From assembly GCA_001657315.1 (NCBI GenBank), contig LYSV01000009.1:23634-87633 (forward strand): a stretch of DNA of 64,000 bases, written 5' to 3'. Below the pieces are notes generated by a model that had not been told where the DNA came from, did no database searches, and was given only the letters and a program-made list of their open reading frames with translations. Position numbers and translations under genes: made by a program. Positions 54,030 to 62,312 of this stretch are shown here, piece after piece; position 1 is the first letter of the stretch; each line of letters starts with the position of its first letter. The stretch comes from Flammeovirgaceae bacterium BBD 1991-12. Its GTDB lineage: Bacteria; Bacteroidota; Bacteroidia; Cytophagales; Cyclobacteriaceae.

Positions 54030-56366
54030 TCACTCAAGTGCTCCTGACTCCCTGTAATTCTTTCCCCTGGACTTCCGGCTTTTTATATCCCCTTTCGAAA
54101 AGTTATATACAAATGAAAATATTGCCACCCGGGTCTGCCCGACCCACTTCATATCCTCGTCGATATCATTGCTGAAACGTGAATTCTTATAAATGTCTCC
54201 CCGGTATACATCAGTGAATCTCAAATTCATTGATCCTTTCCCTTTCAACACCCGGTAACGCAGGGCAACGTTCATAAAATTTCTATCTTCCACCTCTGCA
54301 TTAAGCCGGCGTCTTTTTCCAAAATAGAGGAACTGAACATCAGCTGACAGGTTCTTCGAAAAACTGTACTTCAGGTTGCTCCTGAAGGTGTAATTGTACA
54401 GATCCCTGAAAAAGAAATCATCCAGAGCCGCCTGAACCTGCTGATAGAAAAGAGTAGAGGTAAGGGAAAGGCTGAGCTTTTCACTTACTTCTTTCGTGAT
54501 GGTACTCTCCAGCCCGAACGCATGGCTTTTTCCCCCGTTTTCATAGGTCATTACTGTGATCTGATCATTATCAACAGCGAAGGTCCTGTTAATCATATCG
54601 GTGGTATACCGGTAAAATACGTTTCCGTCAACGGATATTTTTTTCGTATTGTATTGCACGGAGGCTTCCACATTGTCAGTAAACTCAGGATTCAGTCCTG
54701 GATTGCCCTCCCTCCGGTACTGAGGGTCATTGATCGTGGTTAAGGGGTTGATGTTATGAAAGCTGGGCCTTGCTATCCTCCGGTTGTACGCCAGAGAGTA
54801 GTTCAGCCTGTCATTTACCTTATATCGAATATGTATTGACGGGAACAGGTTAAAGAAATTACGGCCTATGGCATTTGCCTCGTGATTGATGACGCCATCC
54901 GAATTAAAATGCTCGGCCCTGATCCCCAGTTGAACCCCCAGGTCACTGAGCTGTTTTTTTATGATAGCGTATCCTGCGTACGTTTTTTCGTCATAGATAT
55001 AGCTGGAAGAATTTTCCTGCCCTCCTGCAACCGGGGTTTGAACATTGTCAATGGATTTAAAGGTATACAGGGCACCTGTTTCCAGTTTGGTATGCTTACC
55101 AACAGGTGTAACAAAATCTATAGCCATATTCAATATTTGGTTGTCATAGAACAGATCGTCATCCCAGATCAACCGGCCGTTTTCATGGAGTGTATAGGGC
55201 AGGATGTTATCGTTCCGGTTGAGGTTGATGTCCAGATCAAGGTATTGATCACCCTCTTTATTGAACCTCGAACGATAGTTGAGATGATACACGGCTGTTT
55301 TATGACTGTGAAAATTGTTCAGAAAGCTGTTTGTCGACGTAAGGGTTGATTGGTCAAGAATGTTGGTAGTGACGTCAATATCATGTTCGTTGTTGACCAG
55401 CCTCACCGATGCGGAAAGGTCATTGTTGTCATTGATGAACCAGTCGGTCTGCAGATTCAGTGAATTGACCTGACCATCAAATTCATTGTTGGCATTACTG
55501 ATCTGTCCTTCGTTCGTACCGTTAAAGGATCGGATATTGGTATTGCGGCCTTTGTAAAAGTTGTCTCTGTGTGACACGGTTCCCTGTACATTAAATCGAC
55601 CGAAACCGCTCTTCAGGTTAAAGCTGGCTCCATGGCCGGGATTTGTCCGGGCATTCAGATTCAATGTACCGGCCAGCCCTTTTACCACTTTATGGTCCAG
55701 AACAATATTGATAATGCCAGCCAGTCCGTCTGCCTGATATCTGGCGGAAGGGGAGGTAATGATCTCCACCTTTTCCACTTCGCTGGCATTGATCTGCTCC
55801 AGCAGGTCCTGGTTGTTCAGGGGTGAAGGTTTTCCGTTGACTAGAATTCTAACATTGCTGTTCCCCCTTAAGAACAGATCGCCCGTGGAAGGGTTGACCT
55901 CCAGCTCCGGTAGTTGTCCAAAGGCTTCCAAAACGGTACCCCCTGAGGCCTGCAGTTCCGAGCCAAAATGGATCACCTTTCGGTCAATGAGAAATTCACG
56001 TGTGGTCCTTTCACCTTCAACCACAATGTCATTGAGCAGGGTCGATTGTACTGCGAGATCTATCTGTAGCTCCCGGATATTGCCAAAGGGAGGATCCAGC
56101 CGTTGTGTGTTGTACCCCATAAAACCAATTTCAACAGCGGCCGTTTCCTTTGGAAGGGTAAAGGTAAACCGGCCCCCATCATCTGACAGACTGCCTGAAA
56201 TGACCTTTCCATTGGCTGCAATGGCAGAGATAGTAGCAAATGGCAGGGGCTCCAAAGTGGCACTGTCCCGAACGAGGCCGTTTATCTTCTGGCCATAACC
56301 ATCCAGGAAGGCTATGGCCAGCAGGAAGATCAATGCCAGCTTTTTTTGCATGGCTACCTTGTTCAT
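54030..56366 (-). CDS. Outer-membrane beta-barrel protein (TonB-dependent receptor-like)
   Basis: 778 residues. A signal peptide (about 1-25) is followed by a carboxypeptidase regulatory-like domain (INGLVRDSATLEPLPFATISAI, about 27-110), a plug-like region (VLEAFGQLPELEVNPSTGDLFLRGNSNVRILVNGKPSPL, NASEVEKVEIITSPSARYQADGLAGIINIVL) and a barrel ending about residue 760. This is the 'outer membrane beta-barrel family' common in Bacteroidota. No TonB box was identified. Its ATG overlaps the stop of the TlpA-like gene upstream (ATGA), so they are co-transcribed. Confidence 0.92.
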   Translation of the reverse strand: MNKVAMQKKLALIFLLAIAFLDGYGQKINGLVRDSATLEPLPFATISAIAANGKVISGSLSDDGGRFTFTLPKETAAVEIGFMGYNTQRLDPPFGNIRELQIDLAVQSTLLNDIVVEGERTTREFLIDRKVIHFGSELQASGGTVLEAFGQLPELEVNPSTGDLFLRGNSNVRILVNGKPSPLNNQDLLEQINASEVEKVEIITSPSARYQADGLAGIINIVLDHKVVKGLAGTLNLNARTNPGHGASFNLKSGFGRFNVQGTVSHRDNFYKGRNTNIRSFNGTNEGQISNANNEFDGQVNSLNLQTDWFINDNNDLSASVRLVNNEHDIDVTTNILDQSTLTSTNSFLNNFHSHKTAVYHLNYRSRFNKEGDQYLDLDINLNRNDNILPYTLHENGRLIWDDDLFYDNQILNMAIDFVTPVGKHTKLETGALYTFKSIDNVQTPVAGGQENSSSYIYDEKTYAGYAIIKKQLSDLGVQLGIRAEHFNSDGVINHEANAIGRNFFNLFPSIHIRYKVNDRLNYSLAYNRRIARPSFHNINPLTTINDPQYRREGNPGLNPEFTDNVEASVQYNTKKISVDGNVFYRYTTDMINRTFAVDNDQITVMTYENGGKSHAFGLESTITKEVSEKLSLSLTSTLFYQQVQAALDDFFFRDLYNYTFRSNLKYSFSKNLSADVQFLYFGKRRRLNAEVEDRNFMNVALRYRVLKGKGSMNLRFTDVYRGDIYKNSRFSNDIDEDMKWVGQTRVAIFSFVYNFSKGDIKSRKSRGKNYRESGALE

Positions 56367-57160
56367 TTAATAAGGCGTTCTGCCGTTTTGAGGAGATTTT
56401 TTTCATCCAGCTCCCTTCCCATGGCCACCACTGTGCCCTCAGGGTTGACAAGGTAACCATAGGGCAGACCTTCTGTCAGATAGGTCTTGATGAAATCATC
56501 ATCCCATTTTTCAGCTTTCAGCACATGCAGCCATGGCATTTCAAATTGTGCCTTGCGGAATGTAGAGATCACTTCCGGGGAATCGTCAAGTGATATGCTA
56601 ATGATCTCAAGCTTGTCCCCAAGGGTTTCCTTGATTTTCATGAGCCCTGGCCTCTTAGCTACACATGGTTTGCACCAGGTAGCCCAGAAGTCGAGCATGT
56701 AGTACCGGTCTTTTAGTCTGTCTTTGGTGATGAGTGACTGGTCCTCCATGGAGACCAGCTCAAAATCCGGCATTTGCTGACCCTTGAATACCGCTGCATT
56801 GCTTTTCATGAGCTGGAACATTCCTGGTTTATCCTTCATGGATTCACTATGCATAATTACACGACCGGAAAGCTGACCATCGTGCAACTTCCCTTCAAAG
56901 GTGATAAGGTTACCCTGGTTGTTGATCCGGCTTAATTTCAGCGAATCTCCATGTTGGAGTAGGTCACAGGAGAGGTCAAACCGGTTGCTTTCCGGAAGGT
57001 CAAGGTGAACAGTCTGTTTCGCTGCGTCACCAAGGATGTAAATATTGAATTTTGTTACGTAGGAATTGAGTATGTAAGCACCTTTCCATTCACCGGTCAA
57101 TGGCTGACCGAAGGTGGATGCCGCTATTGTCAGGCACAGAATTGTTGCTATTGGTTTCAT
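56363..57160 (-). CDS. TlpA/ResA-type thiol-disulfide oxidoreductase with N-terminal beta-domain
   Basis: 265 residues with signal peptide (about 1-18). Residues about 20-115 (LTGEWKGAYILNSYVTKFNIYI, GKLHDGQLSGRVIMHS) form a beta-rich domain also found as the separate protein at 57172-57594. The thioredoxin-like part has LDFWATWCKPCVAKRPG (CxxC redox site) and the cis-Pro loop GLPYGYLVNPEG. Periplasmic disulfide reductase or oxidase. Neighbours are a barrel protein downstream and a second TlpA protein at 57701. Confidence 0.92.
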   Translation of the reverse strand: MKPIATILCLTIAASTFGQPLTGEWKGAYILNSYVTKFNIYILGDAAKQTVHLDLPESNRFDLSCDLLQHGDSLKLSRINNQGNLITFEGKLHDGQLSGRVIMHSESMKDKPGMFQLMKSNAAVFKGQQMPDFELVSMEDQSLITKDRLKDRYYMLDFWATWCKPCVAKRPGLMKIKETLGDKLEIISISLDDSPEVISTFRKAQFEMPWLHVLKAEKWDDDFIKTYLTEGLPYGYLVNPEGTVVAMGRELDEKNLLKTAERLIK

Positions 57161-57171
57161 GAATTGTGATT

Positions 57172-57594
57172 TTAAAGACTTTTTTCAAGTTTTTTTAGGG
57201 TAAATACTTCCTGGGAGATCACGTTGCCATTCTCACGGAAAAGTACCTTTCCTGACATACTTCCTCCCTCACGGGGCTTTCCAATGAACTCTATCGAAGC
57301 GTTTCCGGTAGAGTGGGTGAGGTGAAGCTCCTGTCCCTTACATACTCTGGTCTTGTAAACTACATTTTTGGCGTTCACTTCCGGGATGTTCAGTGAAGCC
57401 TGCAGCTTGCCATCGACTTCCCTGAGTTGTAATGTGAAGCTCAGGAACTGTCCCTCAGAGCTGTAGGCACCTTGCCATGCACCTGAAACTGATGATTTGT
57501 CAAGAGGCACGGGAGTAGGACACTGTGACCACACCGGCTTACCGGCAATGCACAGCGCCAGAATAATTCCGAGAATGAGGATCATTTTTTTCAT
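57172..57594 (-). CDS. Small secreted beta-domain protein, paralogue of the TlpA N-terminal domain
   Basis: 140 residues with a signal peptide (about 1-23, ending VWSQ). The mature part (SGAWQGAYSSEGQFLSFTLQL, ... GGSMSGKVLFRENGNVISQEVFTLKK) follows the same strand pattern as residues 20-115 of the protein at 56363-57160 (TGEWKGAYILNSYVTKFNIY). It lacks the thioredoxin part. Two Cys could form a disulfide. Function unknown. It lies 11 bp upstream of that gene in the same operon. Confidence 0.8.
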   Translation of the reverse strand: MKKMILILGIILALCIAGKPVWSQCPTPVPLDKSSVSGAWQGAYSSEGQFLSFTLQLREVDGKLQASLNIPEVNAKNVVYKTRVCKGQELHLTHSTGNASIEFIGKPREGGSMSGKVLFRENGNVISQEVFTLKKLEKSL

Positions 57595-57700
57595 GAGATG
57601 TGAATTTTAGTGATATCCAAATGAACGATGATCATCACAGCCTGTGGGCTTACGGAATGTTAAAGCCAGTGAATCAAATGTTAAAAAAGTCAACGAAATG

Positions 57701-58195
57701 TTAATGCTGTGCGGAAAGCAGAACGGACAGTTTCCTATCCACCTCATTGGGTGTAGAGAACTCACCTATGAATTTGCCGTTTTCGTCGATCAGGAATGTT
57801 TTGGGCAGAGAGATGACGTTATAGTTTTTCCGTACAGAGGCATAATTCTCTGTGAAGGTGCACAGGTTTATCCCCGCAGGCTGGTGGCGTTTAAGTGCGG
57901 TGACCCAGTGGCTTTTGTCAAAATCCATGGAAACCGATATGATCTCGAACCTCATGCGGTCGTCATATTTATTATACAGGTCCTTGATCTCCGGTATGGC
58001 TTTAATGCAAGGAGCACACCAGGAAGCCCAGAAATCCAGCAGAATGATCCTGCCACGGTAGTCCTCCAGCCGGTGGATCGTACCGTTACTGTCCTGTAGT
58101 GCGAAGTTTTTGGCTGCACTGTCAGTTAGAGACTGTGACCATGTAATTATGGGAGAAGTCCATACGATAAGCGCTATAATGAATGACCGGTACAT
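57701..58195 (-). CDS. TlpA-family thioredoxin-like protein (second)
   Basis: 164 residues from the ATG at 58195; a TTG at 58258 adds 21 residues before the signal peptide and is unlikely. Signal peptide about 1-20 (FIIALIVWTSPIITWSQ). The redox motif is LDFWASWCAPCIKAIPE and the cis-Pro loop is SLPKTFLIDENGKFIGEF. It is divergent from the histidine kinase gene (143 bp between), which could therefore control it. Confidence 0.92.
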   Translation of the reverse strand: MYRSFIIALIVWTSPIITWSQSLTDSAAKNFALQDSNGTIHRLEDYRGRIILLDFWASWCAPCIKAIPEIKDLYNKYDDRMRFEIISVSMDFDKSHWVTALKRHQPAGINLCTFTENYASVRKNYNVISLPKTFLIDENGKFIGEFSTPNEVDRKLSVLLSAQH

Positions 58196-58338
58196 CTTTT
58201 TTTCAACATACCTACTTTTACCCTTTCCGGGGCTTAAGGGTTTGTCAATACCAGCCAATGAAAAGTTAAAAGTGTTAACAAAAAGCTAATGACTGCGGAA
58301 AAACCGCCTAAACGCTGAAATTTTCGTATTATTAGAGT

Positions 58339-59640
58339 ATGAATCTTAGTACGAAGGCCACCACTGCGGTCATCGTGATCGCACTTTTTTCGTTGGTCGG
58401 ATTGTGCTGGATGCAGTACAACTGGCTGAATGAGTCCATCCTTACTCACAGAAAGACCTTCTATCAGAAAGTAGATCTCGCCTCCGAACTGATCGGCAAA
58501 TGGTACCGTGAAGACAAGAACCTGCTCCGTGAGATTGTTTCCGATATTGGATCTTCAGGCGCTCTGGCCAATAAAACCGATTCAACGGTAAGATCCGTGA
58601 TCGACACCGTGCTGTCTATCTATAACATCCAAACCTCCTATACCTACGGCATCTACGATCATAACACCAACGGAGACCCGGGTTTTAGATTTGTTGCAGG
58701 TACCTCAGCCGACAGTGCCGTACTTTTGATCCAGTGCAACCCCGAGGATCGGTCTTACGGCTGGACGGGCCTCACCTGCGGTATTTCACCTTTGGAGACC
58801 ACCAGCTATCACTTTGGAATATTCTTTCCTGATGTCAATGATTATGTATTTTCCACTGTAAAGGGTTCGCTGATCACCTCCGTGCTGTTCATCGGGTTGA
58901 TCATTGGCTGTTTTGCCTATACCGTTCTTACGATCAGAAGACAGAAAAAGCTTTCGCAGTTAAAAAATGATTTTATCAATAATCTCACGCATGAGTTTAA
59001 GACACCTATCTTTTCGATCGATCTGGCATCGGGCATGCTCAAAAAAGCAGATGAGATCACCGGCTCGGAGCGGCTGTCGCGGTATGTGGAGGTTATTGAT
59101 ACGGAAGGCAAGCGGCTAAAAAGTCAGGTAGACAAGGTGCTGCAGATGGCGTTGGTGGACTCGGGCAATTTCAAGCTGGAAAAGAAGGCGGTGGATCTTC
59201 ATGAACTGCTCATAGCCGTATCACGCAACTTTACGCTGCTGATCAGGGACCGGAAAGGACACCTACGGCTTAATCTGGACGCCAAACGGTCTGTCCTGTA
59301 TGCTGATGAGACGCATCTTAAGAATATCATCTACAATTTGCTGGACAATGCGCAAAAGTATACCGAAAAGGCTCCGGACATCGAGGTGACCACCTCTGAT
59401 CACTCCGAAGGCCTTGTGGTAAGCATACGTGACAATGGTATAGGAATGAGCGAGGAGGTCCAGAAGTTTATTTTTGACAAGTTCTACCGGGCCTCTTCCG
59501 GTAATGTACATAATGTCAAGGGCTTCGGCCTGGGGCTGAGTTATGTCAAAAGCATTGTAGAAGCTCATAAGGGTAAAATAGAGCTGAAAAGCAGTCCAAG
59601 GGCAGGTAGTATTTTCACGATTCAATTCCCCGCATCATGA
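58339..59640 (+). CDS. Sensor histidine kinase, membrane-bound
   Basis: 433 residues. Two transmembrane helices (about 9-26 and 180-200) enclose a periplasmic sensor region of about 150 residues. The HisKA H-box is NFINNLTHEFKTPIFSIDLASG region (His in THEFKTP), and the HATPase domain has NLLDNAQKYTEKAPDIEV, DNGIGMS, FGLGLSYVKSIVEAHKG. It pairs with the response regulator whose ATG overlaps its stop. Signal unknown; divergent TlpA genes suggest an envelope-redox stimulus (inference). Confidence 0.94.
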   Translation: MNLSTKATTAVIVIALFSLVGLCWMQYNWLNESILTHRKTFYQKVDLASELIGKWYREDKNLLREIVSDIGSSGALANKTDSTVRSVIDTVLSIYNIQTSYTYGIYDHNTNGDPGFRFVAGTSADSAVLLIQCNPEDRSYGWTGLTCGISPLETTSYHFGIFFPDVNDYVFSTVKGSLITSVLFIGLIIGCFAYTVLTIRRQKKLSQLKNDFINNLTHEFKTPIFSIDLASGMLKKADEITGSERLSRYVEVIDTEGKRLKSQVDKVLQMALVDSGNFKLEKKAVDLHELLIAVSRNFTLLIRDRKGHLRLNLDAKRSVLYADETHLKNIIYNLLDNAQKYTEKAPDIEVTTSDHSEGLVVSIRDNGIGMSEEVQKFIFDKFYRASSGNVHNVKGFGLGLSYVKSIVEAHKGKIELKSSPRAGSIFTIQFPAS

Positions 59641-60326
59641 CAGCGCTGAGTATTCTTTTGGCTGAAGATGATCATAACCTGGGCTACATTTTGCAGGAGT
59701 ATCTTCAGATGCATGGCTTCAGGGTGACACTGGCCCGGGATGGGGAAGAGGCCGTGGCGCTTTTCCTGAAAAGCAGTTTTGATCTGTGTATTCTGGATGT
59801 GATGATGCCAAAGCAGGACGGCTTCACGGCTGCAGAACAAATAAAGAGATCCGATGAGCAGGTTCCCGTAATATTTCTGACCGCCAAGGCGCTGAAGGTG
59901 GATAAGCTTAAAGGGTTCCGGCTGGGTGCAGACGATTATATCGTGAAGCCGGTGGATGAGGAAGAGCTCATTGCCAGGATCAACGCCATCGTGAAACGGG
60001 TAAGGAAAGGTGCGCATTTAAATGAACCCCCGACCTATACCCTGGGTAAGTATCTTTTCGACTACACCAACCAACAGTTGAGTATAGGGGATTCCAAAAA
60101 AGTAATGACCACCAAGGAAGCTGAAATACTGAAAGCGCTCTGTGACTGCCAGGGAAACATACTGGACAGAAAGAGTGTGCTCAAGGAGCTGTGGGGGGAA
60201 AGTGACTATTTTAACCGTAGAAGTATGGATGTTTTTGTTTCCAGGTTGCGGAAATACCTGAGTCAGGATCCTGCCATAAAGATCCGCAACGTGCACAGCA
60301 AAGGTTTCGTGCTTGAGGTAGAGTAG
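59637..60326 (+). CDS. OmpR-family response regulator
   Basis: 229 residues. Receiver domain with acidic pair AEDD, phosphoacceptor Asp54 (CILDVMMPKQDGF), a Thr in FLTAKAL and Lys in YIVKPVDEEEL. The C-terminal winged-helix DNA-binding domain shows LTTKEAE-type (MTTKEAEILKALCDCQGNILDRKSVLKELWGESDYFNRRSMDVFVSRLRKYL). Operon with the kinase, four-base overlap. Confidence 0.95.
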   Translation: MTALSILLAEDDHNLGYILQEYLQMHGFRVTLARDGEEAVALFLKSSFDLCILDVMMPKQDGFTAAEQIKRSDEQVPVIFLTAKALKVDKLKGFRLGADDYIVKPVDEEELIARINAIVKRVRKGAHLNEPPTYTLGKYLFDYTNQQLSIGDSKKVMTTKEAEILKALCDCQGNILDRKSVLKELWGESDYFNRRSMDVFVSRLRKYLSQDPAIKIRNVHSKGFVLEVE

Positions 60327-60348
60327 GGGTGATTCATGAATCGCCCCC
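60327..60348 (+). other. Near-perfect palindrome after the response regulator gene
   Basis: GGGGTGATTCATGAATCGCCCC begins at the first base after the stop codon. One G-T pair interrupts an otherwise complete palindrome. It could end transcription weakly or protect the mRNA 3' end; there is no T-run. Confidence 0.35.
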
Positions 60349-60353
60349 ACATA

Positions 60354-60383
60354 AAAAAGCCCCGGCCAAACCGCCCGGAGCTC
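60354..60383 (-). terminator. Terminator of the leftward lipoprotein gene
   Basis: On the minus strand AGCTCCGG and CCGGGGCT form an imperfect stem around a 9-base loop, followed by TTTTTT. It lies 28 bp beyond the stop of the gene at 60411-60875. Confidence 0.6.
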
Positions 60384-60410
60384 TTCCCCTATGAAGAATG
60401 TTATCTTACT

Positions 60411-60875
60411 TTATCGCGTCAGTTCAAAGGTCCAGGTGCCTGTAACGCTGTTTGTACGTGCCCCCAGCTTATCCTCCTGAGTATCCAGTTGGAAAGAAAG
60501 CGTCATAGTGTCGCCGTTGATGTTTGCCACTGCTGTTTCATTTTCATCATCGTTGAAGGTCAGGTTAATGGTTTCCGTATTGGTGCCGCCTACGTCAAAA
60601 GAAGATACCTGAAAGATGGTGGTTTCTGAGGGTACATTATTTACACTTACCACCTTTAGCTCCGTGAAGTTGATACTGAAGCCGGACCAGTTCCCCGGGG
60701 CATCATTACCACCAAGTTTAACATCTGCATCACCAGACACCGACCATGTTCCGGACAAGGCCAGGAGCTGTTGCTGCTCGAGGGTCAGATCCGAGTCGTC
60801 ATCACTGCTACAGCCTTGTATAGCCCATACAGATAAAATGACGATAAGGCTTAGCAGGTAGTTTATTGTTTTCAT
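60411..60875 (-). CDS. Small lipoprotein of unknown function
   Basis: 154 residues. Lipobox WAIQGC (Cys22) followed by SSDDDSD, the Asp/Ser-rich sequence used for surface export of lipoproteins in Bacteroidota. The rest is a beta-rich domain (LSGTWSVSGDADVKLGGN, INLTFNDDENETAVANINGDTMTLSFQL, SVTGTWTFELTR) similar in style to lipocalin-like Bacteroidota lipoproteins. No function is known to me. Confidence 0.85.
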   Translation of the reverse strand: MKTINYLLSLIVILSVWAIQGCSSDDDSDLTLEQQQLLALSGTWSVSGDADVKLGGNDAPGNWSGFSINFTELKVVSVNNVPSETTIFQVSSFDVGGTNTETINLTFNDDENETAVANINGDTMTLSFQLDTQEDKLGARTNSVTGTWTFELTR

Positions 60876-60983
60876 AGTTGTAATATTGATTTTTCTTCAG
60901 AAAAACCCGGCTTTGAGATGAGCCATCTTCATAGATAATAAAATAGCGCGTACCGGTTATCCTGCCGTATCCTGTTTACAGAC

Positions 60984-62144
60984 TCACTTTATCAGCCGGC
61001 GGTTCCTTATCAGTGAAATAACTGACAAAACGATCAACAGAATCGCCAGGTAAAGAAATCCGCTCTTAATGGAAGTCAGCGTTACCACAGGCTGGAACAT
61101 GAGCGGGGAGGCAAACTGTCCCAGAAAAATGAAAGTTGTCAAAAGGCCCAGGATACGTCCCCGCATTTCCGGTGATGACAGGGTAACGAGGCACAGGTTG
61201 GAGTTGGGCATGATAAAACCTGCTCCAAGACCAGCAATGATCAGACCTGGATAAAGTGTTGCGTAGCTGCTGGCCATAGATACCAGCAGAAATCCTGCGC
61301 CTACAATCAAAAAAGTGATGCCATAGATCTGATAATGGGTAAAATGCATTTTTAGCCGGGGATAGTTAAAAGAAGCAATACCGGCCACGAAAGTGACCAC
61401 TGCCAGTGCCAGACCGGTGGCAGTGTTGCCTACATTGGCAATTTGCTGAATAAGGAACGGCACCTGCACGGGCATCATGTAAAACACGGCCATTCCGAAA
61501 AAGGACAGGACATAAACGATCCATGCTATCCCGGGGATGGCCGCCAGGCCATTTTTTCCATCAGTCTGAGGTGGAAGTCTGTCAGGCTCAGGCAGGTACA
61601 ACAGTACCATGGGTATCGCGATCAGGGCCATGGCATAGATCAAAAACGGATAGCGCCAGCCTACATCCGCCAGCAGCCCGCCCGCCGTGATGAACACTGT
61701 CCCTGAAAATGACATGATCCCGGCTTGTATCCCCAGGAATTTCTGACGTTCTTCTCCTTCAAAATAATCACCAATAAGGGCAATGGAGGTCGTCATGATA
61801 CCACCTACTGCCACTCCCAAAAAAGCTCTGCCAATGATGATCTCGATCAGGCTGTTCAGGTACAGGCCGGAGGTTCCCGCCACGGTATAAAGAAAAAGCA
61901 TGGCAACGAGGAACCGTATTCTGCCAAAGCGATCGATAATCCAGCCGGAAAAGGGCGCTGTAAAGGCTATGAACAACCCTGGAATGGTCAGAATAAGTTT
62001 GACCAGCGTTTCCGCGGCAGCATTCTCAGGAAAGGCGCGGGTCATCTCCGGAAGGGCAGGAGCAATGGTGGCCCCCGCCATGACGGTCATCATGCTGGTG
62101 AGCAGCACAGTGACCTTTACCCAAGCCGGATGTTTTACGTTCAC
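60984..62144 (-). CDS. Major facilitator superfamily transporter
   Basis: 386 residues, 12 predicted membrane helices. The N-terminal half has PFSGWIIDRFGRIRFLVAMLF, the MFS loop 2-3 motif (G...DRFGR), and RAFLGVAVGGIMTTSIALIGDYFEGEERQKFLGIQAG. The layout is that of drug:H+ antiporters. The substrate cannot be read from the sequence. It is leftward, with the M20 amidohydrolase gene 168 bp upstream in the same direction. Confidence 0.92.
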   Translation of the reverse strand: MNVKHPAWVKVTVLLTSMMTVMAGATIAPALPEMTRAFPENAAAETLVKLILTIPGLFIAFTAPFSGWIIDRFGRIRFLVAMLFLYTVAGTSGLYLNSLIEIIIGRAFLGVAVGGIMTTSIALIGDYFEGEERQKFLGIQAGIMSFSGTVFITAGGLLADVGWRYPFLIYAMALIAIPMVLLYLPEPDRLPPQTDGKNGLAAIPGIAWIVYVLSFFGMAVFYMMPVQVPFLIQQIANVGNTATGLALAVVTFVAGIASFNYPRLKMHFTHYQIYGITFLIVGAGFLLVSMASSYATLYPGLIIAGLGAGFIMPNSNLCLVTLSSPEMRGRILGLLTTFIFLGQFASPLMFQPVVTLTSIKSGFLYLAILLIVLSVISLIRNRRLIK

Positions 62145-62312
62145 GTTGAAGGTATTTCGATAAGATCCTCAGCTATTGTTTTACTCCTGCTGGAGCAGTG
62201 CAATGATAAAGCCTTTGGGGATCAATTCGGCTACTGTATGAGATTAAATTGTTGGGTAGGGAAAGGTCAAAACTGTATTCCTCATTTGAGATACTTTTTA
62301 CCTGTGCTTCGC

